A stretch of DNA of 36,055 nt from Deltaproteobacteria bacterium. Its GTDB lineage: Bacteria > Desulfobacterota > Desulfomonilia > Desulfomonilales > Desulfomonilaceae. The notes beneath the pieces were generated by a model, which saw only the letters and a list, made by a program, of their open reading frames with translations, ran no database searches and had not been told where the DNA came from. Position numbers and translations under genes: made by a program. The first letter of the stretch is position 1. Every line of letters begins with the position of its first letter. Shown here piece after piece: positions 22,335 to 29,423 of this stretch. The DNA is taken from positions 1 to 36,055 of the forward strand of contig VGSG01000042.1 in assembly GCA_016875095.1 (NCBI GenBank). Reading direction: 5' to 3'.

Positions 22335-23693
22335 ATGTCGCGGATTTATCCTTTTCCGGAACCGGTGACGGAGAGCGTCATTTCAGACCAGGGTCATTCT
22401 AACCGTTGCGACGGCCGCAATGCTCAGGCGGGAAGCTCCCGGCATGACACTGTGGTCGATCCGTCTCGTCGCAGATTCCTGGCCGCAGCAGGCCTTTCCG
22501 CGCTCATGATCGTCGCGGGCGTGAACCAGAGCTATGCTAAGAGGAAAACGGCTCGCGTCGGCTTTCTTTTTTCAGATCAAGGCCAATGGACCGGAGAGGC
22601 TTCCTCGCTTCTCGCGGGCTTTGAGCTTTACTTCAAGGAACAGGGCGATGAAACGCTCTCTCTGGAAACAATCCGCAGAGACGTAGGCGCTGACGAGAGC
22701 GGCGCCTTGGAAGGGCTGGCATATCTGGGAATCAAACGAAAGGTTCAGTTCCTGATTGGGCCGTTCTCGCTGGAAGCAAATGAAAAGGTGATTCGCGCGG
22801 TCAAGGACGTCGAGGCTGTGCTTTTCGTGACGAATCCGTCGGTCCGGCTGGTCGCCGGTGAATTCTGCCTCCCCAACACCTTCTCGTTCTGCGCCAATAC
22901 ATATCAGACCTCTCGTCCGCTCGCCCCATGGGCCCTCGCCAATCTCGGCCAGAAGGTGTTCCTGACCGGAAGTGACGATTGGCTGGGCAATGAACAGGCT
23001 GATTTCTTTGCTCACAGCTTCGAGCGCGCCGGGGGGATCTTCACGGAGCGCGTCATGGTCGCGCAGTGGCCGGCGGGTCTGAATAAACTTCTTGAAGCAA
23101 TCAAGAAGGCTGAGCCTGATTTCGTGTTCGCAGCGTTTTCAGATCGGCAGACGGGGCCCTTCCTCAAGGCATTTCGCAAGGAATTCCAGCTCTCGAAGCT
23201 CCCGCTAGTCGGCCCGGAGTCCTTAACCGAGTATCCCCGGCCCCTGTCGGACCTTGGAAAGGATGCGCTGGGAATCCGCACTCTGACGAGCATCAAAGAC
23301 CCCGTGAATCTGGTCACACGGGCCAAACAGAAGGTGGGCCGAAGGATCACGTCGGTGTCCAGGCTTGCCGAAGGTTACGAGATTGCGGCCGCGATCTCAC
23401 TCGCCGTGCGACAAACAAACGAAGGCGCTCCGATCGGAAAGCTCGTCGATATTCTCCAGGAGAGCGCCATCAGAGGATTACGCGGCAAAATCTCCTTTGA
23501 TGCGAACCATGAACCCGTCTTGGAGATGATGGTCCGAGAATGGGAACTCAAAGGAAATGCTTACCTCAGCCGCGTGGTCCAGAACCTAGGAACCGTGAAT
23601 TCCCTTGATTTTGGATGCGGCCGAGTGGGATTTCCCAAGCCCCCGGGCCCTGAAGCTCCACCCGCCGCAGACATCGAAGAACCCCAAGACTAG
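22335..23693 (+). CDS. ABC transporter solute-binding protein, branched-chain amino acid type, Tat-exported
   Basis: A 452-aa type I periplasmic binding protein (LivJ-like; Peripla_BP_6 family). It starts with an unusually long n-region and a twin-arginine signal, SRRRFLAAAGLSALMIVAG at residues 44-62, so export of a folded protein is likely. The mature part has RVGFLFSDQGQWTGEASSLLAGFELYFKEQGD, FLIGPFSLEANEKVI and FLTGSDDWLGNEQADFF, the two-lobe pattern of this family. No permease or ATPase genes are nearby, so it is an orphan binding protein; ligands in the family include amino acids, amides and aromatic acids. I chose the ATG at 22335 because AAGGAG lies 4 nt upstream; the longer frame (from 22116) has an arginine-rich, implausible leader. 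Confidence 0.85.
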   Translation: MSRIYPFPEPVTESVISDQGHSNRCDGRNAQAGSSRHDTVVDPSRRRFLAAAGLSALMIVAGVNQSYAKRKTARVGFLFSDQGQWTGEASSLLAGFELYFKEQGDETLSLETIRRDVGADESGALEGLAYLGIKRKVQFLIGPFSLEANEKVIRAVKDVEAVLFVTNPSVRLVAGEFCLPNTFSFCANTYQTSRPLAPWALANLGQKVFLTGSDDWLGNEQADFFAHSFERAGGIFTERVMVAQWPAGLNKLLEAIKKAEPDFVFAAFSDRQTGPFLKAFRKEFQLSKLPLVGPESLTEYPRPLSDLGKDALGIRTLTSIKDPVNLVTRAKQKVGRRITSVSRLAEGYEIAAAISLAVRQTNEGAPIGKLVDILQESAIRGLRGKISFDANHEPVLEMMVREWELKGNAYLSRVVQNLGTVNSLDFGCGRVGFPKPPGPEAPPAADIEEPQD

Positions 23694-23826
23694 ACGACTG
23701 CAAAGCCGATGAGTTGCGGAACAACTCCGGGGACTGCCGAGCTAAGGGAATTCCGCTGCGCAATTCGGACAAGAAAATGTGGGCGATGGCTATAATCCAA
23801 CAATATGAATTAGTTAATTAGTTGTC

Positions 23827-23859
23827 TTGACAGTGGATTTTCTCTTCCGGTATTATAAT
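23827..23859 (+). promoter_or_regulatory. Sigma-70 promoter of the 23943 gene
   Basis: TTGACA (23827-23832) is followed after 18 nt by TATTAT (23851-23856), overlapping a perfect TATAAT (23854-23859). A start near 23866 leaves a leader of about 75 nt. The region upstream is A/T-rich, fitting a strong promoter. Confidence 0.62.
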
Positions 23860-23942
23860 GCCTTCCAAGCGCAATGAATGATCAAGGGGCGCCAGAACCA
23901 AGGCCGTTGCTGATGCGCTCCTTTCAGTGAAGGAGGGTTTCC

Positions 23943-24563
23943 ATGCAGAGAGCGACTCTCGCACGAGCGCTGATCGTGGTGACGCTACTTGCGATGGTAT
24001 GGGTCATTCCCGCCACAGCAGGCGGCCCCCCGTGTCCGCCCCCTGTCTGCGGGCCCACCATGTATGCGCCGGCGCCTATGTGCGCTCCCCCGGCCTGTCC
24101 ACCCATGAAGGTCAAGCCGATGGCCGCATGTCCGCCGCCGGCCTCCCCGCCCGCTCCGTGTGGGCCGCCGCCGTACAAACCGAAGTGCGGGCCCGGTCCT
24201 CTCGAGGCCCTTTGCAGGGGCGCCCTGAACTTGGTCACCGGCGCGATCGCTCTGCCGTTCAAAGCCGCGGATTGCCTCATAGACAAATGTCGCCGGCCAA
24301 GCGTCTGCGGGGCCCCTCCGCCTCCATGCCCTATGCCGCCGCCCGCGCCTTACTGCGGTCCTACTCCCGCCCCGGCCTATTGCGGCCCGGCGGGATCTCC
24401 AGCGCCCTTCGGGTACGGCATGGCGCCTCCTCCTGCGAAGCCTTTCGGTTTCGGCCAGGGACGTGGCCCTCGGCTCGTGCCCTTCACCGAGAAGAAATCC
24501 AAGAAAACCAAGATGATGGCTGGAGGGCTGGGGGCGGAAAGCTTCTTCGGCGCCTACTGGTAG
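23943..24563 (+). CDS. Exported Cys/Pro/Gly-rich protein, unknown function
   Basis: A 206-aa protein with signal peptide (ALIVVTLLAMVWVIPATAG). The mature chain is made of PPC, CGP and CPPP units: about sixteen cysteines among prolines. A central hydrophobic segment, LEALCRGALNLVTGAIALPFKAADCLIDKC (about residues 83-112), interrupts these units; the C-terminus is basic (FTEKKSKKTKMM) and ends GLGAESFFGAYW. Nothing in known families comes to mind; heavy disulfide cross-linking or metal binding at the cell surface are guesses. The gene has a near-consensus promoter, a GGAGG site 7 nt before its ATG and a strong terminator, so it is a well-expressed single-gene unit. Confidence 0.72.
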   Translation: MQRATLARALIVVTLLAMVWVIPATAGGPPCPPPVCGPTMYAPAPMCAPPACPPMKVKPMAACPPPASPPAPCGPPPYKPKCGPGPLEALCRGALNLVTGAIALPFKAADCLIDKCRRPSVCGAPPPPCPMPPPAPYCGPTPAPAYCGPAGSPAPFGYGMAPPPAKPFGFGQGRGPRLVPFTEKKSKKTKMMAGGLGAESFFGAYW

Positions 24564-24584
24564 CCTGATCTGTGACTTCATGTG

Positions 24585-24614
24585 AAAAGGGGACGCGCGG
24601 AGCGTCCCCTTTTT
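24585..24614 (+). terminator. Rho-independent terminator
   Basis: A 12-bp perfect stem (24585-24596 with 24602-24613), loop GCGGA, ending in a run of T's. It ends the Cys/Pro-rich gene; the A-run on its left flank would also let it serve the convergent J-domain gene. Confidence 0.85.
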
Positions 24615-24636
24615 CGCGTGGTTCAACGGAGGAAGC

Positions 24637-25419
24637 TCAGTCCCATCGCCTGATCCGGAATATCCTGTCTTTGGCGAGGTTGATGGCTTTCATCTTGTCC
24701 TCGTCGCCGCCTTCTCGATCGGGATGATGGATGCGAGCCAGATGTCTCCAGGCCCTTACCACCTCCGCGCGCGTGGCGTCCGACGAGACTTCCAACACCG
24801 CGAAGTGCTTCTTCAGGCTGAACTCAAACGGATTGATCGATGATGCCCGGTGACGCCTCTCGAATTCCGGCGGGAGTCCTTGGCCTCGTTCCCCGCGCAT
24901 CCGCAGTCTTTGCTCCAGGACCCTCTGGGCGGCAGCCAGCATGGTGAGCAACCGCCTCTTGTTGGCATAATCTTTTCGTGTCCACGGGTCGAGAGGCGCC
25001 AGCGCGGCTACCAGCTCTTCGACCAGGGTGAGACCCAGTTGACTGAAAGTCATTGCGCTCGGCCGACCCGGTCCGGTGAGGTAAGCCACTCGACGCGCGA
25101 ACGCGATCATTTCAGGATTCTCGCACTGGGAATGCTCATAGCAGCGCCCATCATTAAACTCGGGCGAATTCAGGCACTGGCGATAGCCTCTCTTGCTCGG
25201 GCCCGCCCATTCCGTGGCCGTGCATTGAGCCGGGTCTACGCCCACAATCCACACGCCGTGCTCTTGGCTGTGCACCAGTGTTCGTCCGGACAGATCCCTT
25301 TCTATGTGTCTGAATACGCGGTGGAGGCGATAGGAAGAGAGCTGGAACAGCTCGGAAAGCCGCTCTCCGGACATCCCCGGATTCTCTTCAATAATCCTCA
25401 GTATTCGCTGCGTAAGCAT
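24637..25419 (-). CDS. J-domain protein with N-terminal winged helix and zinc-site middle
   Basis: A 260-aa fusion. Residues 1-60 (TQRILRIIEENPGMSGERLSELFQLSSYRLHRVFRHIERDL) look like a winged-helix DNA-binding domain. Residues 66-99 hold Cys66, Cys82, Cys93, His96 and Cys99 (CLNSP, then DGRCYEHSQC), a small zinc-finger-like module. After a helical region, residues 203-260 are a J domain: FAVLEVSSDATRAEVVRAWRHLARI then HPD at 232-234. The HPD means it can stimulate an Hsp70 ATPase. J domains at the C-terminus of a putative DNA-binding protein are unusual; it may recruit DnaK to a DNA or phage target. The ATG at 25419 has only a weak ribosome site. Neighbouring genes give no clear partner. Confidence 0.78.
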   Translation of the reverse strand: MLTQRILRIIEENPGMSGERLSELFQLSSYRLHRVFRHIERDLSGRTLVHSQEHGVWIVGVDPAQCTATEWAGPSKRGYRQCLNSPEFNDGRCYEHSQCENPEMIAFARRVAYLTGPGRPSAMTFSQLGLTLVEELVAALAPLDPWTRKDYANKRRLLTMLAAAQRVLEQRLRMRGERGQGLPPEFERRHRASSINPFEFSLKKHFAVLEVSSDATRAEVVRAWRHLARIHHPDREGGDEDKMKAINLAKDRIFRIRRWD

Positions 25420-25536
25420 CGAGGCTCACCACGTTCCATGATTCCGGCCCCGCGCTTCAGCGCGAAGCCGGGCGAACTCTTCGTAGTATGGCCCTTTTGG
25501 ACGCCCTTGACAACGAGGCCCTGGACGAACCTGTAC

Positions 25537-25599
25537 AAAAAAAAAGAGCCCGACCGGATGGAACGAGCTGGGAGGGAGACGACCACATGCCGGTCGGGC
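25537..25599 (-). terminator. Terminator with long loop, minus strand
   Basis: A perfect 10-bp stem (25590-25599 with 25548-25557) closes a 32-nt loop and is followed on the minus strand by TC and nine T's. It should end the outer-membrane protein gene (stop at 25688). The loop is longer than usual. Confidence 0.7.
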
Positions 25600-25687
25600 A
25601 AGAGAAAGCTGGTATGCTCAGGCCGTCGACAAAAAGCGGTTGCAGAGCCGCGAGGTCCCTCCGCGTTCACCCACGGCTCCCTGCATT

Positions 25688-26716
25688 TCAGAAGAGGAAT
25701 CCTACTTTGAGGTATCCGCCATCCATGGCAGTGTCGATGCGGGTGGCGTCGCTGTAATTCTTCTTGTAGGTAAGATATCGGTAACCGCCTTCCACATACC
25801 CCCAGCGGCCGTTGCTCATGGGGATCGTGTACTTGATCCCGCTGGAGATATCGGAACCGAACGCATCGTCAAAGAAGGCGATGCCTGCTTTACACTCTAA
25901 GGAGAATGTGTTGCAGTACGGACCGGTTTTCAGGCACTTTTTGAATTCGAGGCCGGCCATTCCCATGTTGAGCTCGTTGTACAAAGCGTCGCCGCAACAT
26001 CCCGGCTGCCCGAGGCTGATCTTCTCATCGATCCGGACGTACTCCCCAAAGATGCTCAACCGTGACGCATACGTGTGGATCGGGTCATAAACCAGCCCGA
26101 CCTGATGCTGGGCCCGTTCCCACTTCGCGCGCATATTCTGTCCCGGAGTATAGGTGTTGTTGCCGAAGATAAAGGATCTGGACAGACTGGGGGAGCTGCT
26201 GGCTTCCATGGGCATGTATGAATACCGCAAAGCCCAATTCGGCCGGAAACGGTATACCGCGGTGAACATGGGGACCACGTCGTGATCGGGCAAACCCAGA
26301 TCCGCGTTCAAGTCCAAGTCCTCGTTGTAAAGACCGAAGAAGCCCAGAGTCCCGAATGTGCCGCGTAAATACCGGACCGTCCCCTTTGTCCGGGCGAAGA
26401 CCACCTGAGCGTCCAATTCCCAGCCGCGGACAGCGGTCTGGGGCAGGATGCACAGCGGGCGGTACGCGTACGCGACCCGTTCTGCGGGCTTGACCTTGTA
26501 GATCGGCTTTGTCTTGACGATCGTCTTGGGCCTTTCCTTCGCTTGCGGGGGAGCTTGCGGGGGCGGCGCCTGTTTGGCGACGGTGGGTGAGTAGATGTCT
26601 TCGCTTGCGGGGGGCGCGGCAGCCTGGACCATGGAGTAGGCGTGGGCGTTCGCCGCGACAGCCAAGAGCAAAAACACTATACATACTACTACATTATAGG
26701 GTTTTCCTAGAGACAT
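25688..26716 (-). CDS. Probable outer-membrane beta-barrel protein
   Basis: A 342-aa exported protein. The signal peptide (YNVVVCIVFLLLAVAANAHA) is followed by a Pro/Lys-rich linker to about residue 85 (QAPPPQAPPQAKERPKTIVKTKPIYKVKP) and then a domain of alternating amphipathic strands (WELDAQVVFARTKGTVRYL, WALRYSYMPMEAS, HQVGLVYDPIHTYASRLSIFGEYVRI, WGYVEGGYRYLTYKKNY), ending in GGYLKVGFLF with a terminal Phe, the usual signal for barrel assembly. Two Cys pairs (CC; CLKTGPYC) may form loop disulfides. No specific family recognised; porin-like or structural. I chose the ATG at 26716 because GGGAGGGAGGG stands right before it; the 13 extra residues of the longer frame are not needed. Confidence 0.75.
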   Translation of the reverse strand: MSLGKPYNVVVCIVFLLLAVAANAHAYSMVQAAAPPASEDIYSPTVAKQAPPPQAPPQAKERPKTIVKTKPIYKVKPAERVAYAYRPLCILPQTAVRGWELDAQVVFARTKGTVRYLRGTFGTLGFFGLYNEDLDLNADLGLPDHDVVPMFTAVYRFRPNWALRYSYMPMEASSSPSLSRSFIFGNNTYTPGQNMRAKWERAQHQVGLVYDPIHTYASRLSIFGEYVRIDEKISLGQPGCCGDALYNELNMGMAGLEFKKCLKTGPYCNTFSLECKAGIAFFDDAFGSDISSGIKYTIPMSNGRWGYVEGGYRYLTYKKNYSDATRIDTAMDGGYLKVGFLF

Positions 26717-26752
26717 ACCCTCCCTCCCAGAGGCAACGTTTTGTGATGGCGA

Positions 26753-26780
26753 CATTTACCAGAGAGTTTTTGTTTGTCAA
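26753..26780 (-). promoter_or_regulatory. Possible promoter of the outer-membrane protein gene
   Basis: On the minus strand TTGACA (26775-26780) is followed after 16 nt by TAAATG (26753-26758). A second candidate farther upstream is TTGAAT at 26836-26841 with TAATTA 17 nt on. The whole 26756-26940 stretch is strongly A/T-rich, unlike the rest of the window, and holds no gene. Confidence 0.4.
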
Positions 26781-26983
26781 GAAAAAAATGATAGAAATTT
26801 GAGATATTAGAATAATTATCTAGAAATTATATGAAATTCAAGGGATTGGATTCTTAGAAACTACTTGAGAAGATCGCGCTTATTCTTTAAATTATTATCC
26901 TTTTTTGAGCTTATTGCTTGATCACTTGTTTTGCGAAACTCATGACGTGACCACGAAATCCGCACCAAGCGCCACCCCCCAAC

Positions 26984-27886
26984 TCACCACGACCCTCCGC
27001 GCCCAAGGACCACCCTCTCCAACGCGGACAGCAAGGTCTCTCGCCCCCAACGTCCCCTCCCCACTTCCACCACTGACACCTGATCCTCAGGGGCCCACGG
27101 GGCCCACGTCCCGGGATCGGTGGCCACAAAAAGCACCGCAGAGCGCACCCCCAGGCCCGAGGCCAGATGGCTGATTCCCGAATCGCTCCCTATGAAGAAG
27201 CGCGCGCCGCCCAATTCTGCGCACAGTTCCGACAGCAACCTACCTTCGACGAGCCTCCTTCCGTCTCGGCAGGTCAGTTCGGTCCAGAGCGGGTCCTGCT
27301 TGAGGAAACCGTCCTCTTCCCCTGCCGTGATCGCCACTTCCCACCCGGTTAACTCCTGCGCGTGGTCTACTATCGCGGTCCAATCTTCCAGCGGGATGCA
27401 TTTGGCCGCGCCGCCGCTCCCGGGATGGATCCACATGAGATCTCGCCTCTCCGGCCGCGCCAGATGAAGAAGAGCCGGTTCGCGGGGGGGCACGGGCAGG
27501 CCCAGGCCTTCATGGAGATGCGCCACCAGATGTTTGCCCAGTCGCGGGGCAGGCGCCACGTGTCGAATCGTTTTGACGCCGTGTGCGCTCAGGTTCTCCA
27601 TGATCTCGTCGGCCCTGGTGAGTATGACAAACGCAGTCCGGAATTGCCTCTCGCGCAGGTTCTCCGGCGCCCCTCCTTTTCGGAAGAGCCACAGCCATCC
27701 GGGATCGTCAAAGGCCCGGAAGCTTAGCCCTGGAGGCAAGAGGCTCTTGTGCGCCCGATTGCCGAGGAACGTTATGTCCGCGTCCGGATCGAGAGAGCGC
27801 ACGGAAGAAACGAGCGGCAAGGTGAGGATCGTGTCCCCCAGAGCTCCCGGACGAATAATGAGGAAGGGTCCCTGAAGATTACGCAT
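26984..27886 (-). CDS. Glycosyltransferase family 9 (heptosyltransferase-like)
   Basis: A 300-aa GT-B enzyme. The N-terminal FLIIRPGALGDTILTLPLV is the GT9 signature of ADP-heptose:LPS heptosyltransferases; the donor-binding half has WIHPGSGGAAKCIPLEDW and FIGSDSGISHLASGLGV, also characteristic. It should add a heptose or similar sugar to the lipopolysaccharide core at the inner face of the cytoplasmic membrane. At 300 residues it is shorter than WaaC/WaaF (about 320-350). It lies 28 nt after the MFS gene on the same strand, so they are probably cotranscribed. No other LPS genes are visible, and the acceptor cannot be assigned. Confidence 0.87.
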   Translation of the reverse strand: MRNLQGPFLIIRPGALGDTILTLPLVSSVRSLDPDADITFLGNRAHKSLLPPGLSFRAFDDPGWLWLFRKGGAPENLRERQFRTAFVILTRADEIMENLSAHGVKTIRHVAPAPRLGKHLVAHLHEGLGLPVPPREPALLHLARPERRDLMWIHPGSGGAAKCIPLEDWTAIVDHAQELTGWEVAITAGEEDGFLKQDPLWTELTCRDGRRLVEGRLLSELCAELGGARFFIGSDSGISHLASGLGVRSAVLFVATDPGTWAPWAPEDQVSVVEVGRGRWGRETLLSALERVVLGRGGSW

Positions 27887-27914
27887 GGTGTCGCTTGTTT
27901 CATGAGCGTTCGTG

Positions 27915-29216
27915 TCACTTTGATGACTCGGGAGAGGTTTCCTTGATGAACAGCGAACTCACCAGGGCCGCGACGGACGCCGCGAGCAGGACAGCCAGTA
28001 GCGTGGAATAAGCTTCCAACGGGTACGAGCCGGCCGCGCTCTTCGGGTAAGCATCCAGCACGACTCCCAGGAGGACCTGCATGACCGCGCCGCCGAGGAA
28101 GGGGAAAAGATTCACTGTTCCCACTGACGTGCCCGCGATCTCCACGGGAAAAAGCTCTTTGGTGGCGGTAAACCCAATCACCACGATGGCCGACGAGACG
28201 ATGGAGAAGAGAAAAAACACCGCATACAAAGCCCATAGTGACAGACCCGTCGGATAGGAGCATAGGTAGGCCATTTCTATCACGAGCGCGAGGCTGCAGA
28301 GGACAATCACTTGTTTTCGACTCTTGAGCAATCGATCTGAGATAAGACTCAGCGCGGGAGCCCCGACGATAAGAGCCACCGCGATCATATTGAGAACATT
28401 TCCCGCCTCGGAACGGCTCATGCCGTACGCGTGCATGAGGTACGGGCCTGCCCACAGGCCGCCAAAGCTGAAGAAGACGCCGATCGCGAAAAAGAACCAA
28501 ATTGCCAGGGCCCAAAAGCGCTTTTCCGTCAGCACGCGTTTAACGCCCTCCCAAAGCGGGATCTCAATAGTAGGGGCCGCTCTTCCCGGGCCCACGTGGT
28601 CTATTTCGGCAATAGAAGGCCAGCCCATATCTTGGGGTTTGTCACGAACAACAATCCATACCACAGCCACAATGAGGGCGGTTCCCACCCCGATAAGCTC
28701 AAACGCGGCGCGCCACCCCAGCTTCTCTGTGGCGATCGCGAGCGGCGCCGCGGCGGTCAGTCCGCCCACTCCGCCCATGGTGGCGAGGATCCCGGTCATG
28801 AACGCAAACTCTCGCGGCCTGAACCACTGTGACAGAATCTTCATGGCGGGTATGAAGACCATTGAGACCCCTAACCCCACCAAAACGCGGGCAGCCACCG
28901 CCACTTCCATGCTGGGCGCAAGCCCGAACAGAACGCTCCCCGCGGCCGCAAGCGCGAGAAACGCGGTCACCGTCTTACGGGGTCCCAACGAATCCGAAAG
29001 TAACCCTGCGGGCAACTGCATCACCGCATACGGATAGAAGTACGCGGACGCCATGACACCGAGAAGGCCCGCGCTGGTCTGAAAATCGGCCTGAAGGTCA
29101 TTTGCCACCACTGCGGGGCAGAGCCGATGGAAATAGACGAAGACGTACGCCAGGGCCATCACCCAGAAGATGAGCCACCGGCGCGTGAGCGCTCGTTCCG
29201 CGTCTTGTCCGCTCAT
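27915..29216 (-). CDS. MFS transporter, sugar-phosphate/organic anion permease-like
   Basis: A 433-aa protein with about twelve membrane helices. The first loop carries the MFS motif in the form GLLSDSLGPRKTV, and the half-repeat is marked by the central charged loop at about 195-235 (VRDKPQDMGWPS through WEGVKRVLTEKRFW). The phrase YVFVYFHRLCPAVVANDL in helix 1 resembles members annotated as sugar-phosphate permeases or anion:cation symporters. The DKPQDMGW motif after helix 6 also fits that group. The substrate is unknown; aromatic acids and organic acids would fit the window's metabolism but nothing proves it. GGAGA precedes the ATG at 29216. The downstream GT9 gene follows after 28 nt. 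Confidence 0.88.
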   Translation of the reverse strand: MSGQDAERALTRRWLIFWVMALAYVFVYFHRLCPAVVANDLQADFQTSAGLLGVMASAYFYPYAVMQLPAGLLSDSLGPRKTVTAFLALAAAGSVLFGLAPSMEVAVAARVLVGLGVSMVFIPAMKILSQWFRPREFAFMTGILATMGGVGGLTAAAPLAIATEKLGWRAAFELIGVGTALIVAVVWIVVRDKPQDMGWPSIAEIDHVGPGRAAPTIEIPLWEGVKRVLTEKRFWALAIWFFFAIGVFFSFGGLWAGPYLMHAYGMSRSEAGNVLNMIAVALIVGAPALSLISDRLLKSRKQVIVLCSLALVIEMAYLCSYPTGLSLWALYAVFFLFSIVSSAIVVIGFTATKELFPVEIAGTSVGTVNLFPFLGGAVMQVLLGVVLDAYPKSAAGSYPLEAYSTLLAVLLAASVAALVSSLFIKETSPESSK

Positions 29217-29332
29217 GGGTTTAATTCTCCGGCCTTGGGACGCGCTAGGGGATAGGCCCTGTCAGCATACCAGATGAGACCGGTCGATAGTGGAGAAATA
29301 TGCCGACTCGCCCTCGGAGGGTTTTGTCAATT

Positions 29333-29361
29333 TTGACACAACCTCACAACCTTGCTATAGT
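29333..29361 (+). promoter_or_regulatory. Near-consensus sigma-70 promoter of the moeA pair, with operator-like palindrome
   Basis: TTGACA (29333-29338) and TATAGT (29356-29361) have the ideal 17-nt spacing; transcription should start near 29368. The -35 box is the right half of a small palindrome, TGTCAA-TT-TTGACA (29325-29338), which could bind a repressor. Confidence 0.75.
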
Positions 29362-29423
29362 GCGTCAGTTGTTTGTTCCACCGGATGGCGCAATCACAGC
29401 GCAAGATTCCGCGCAGATAACTC

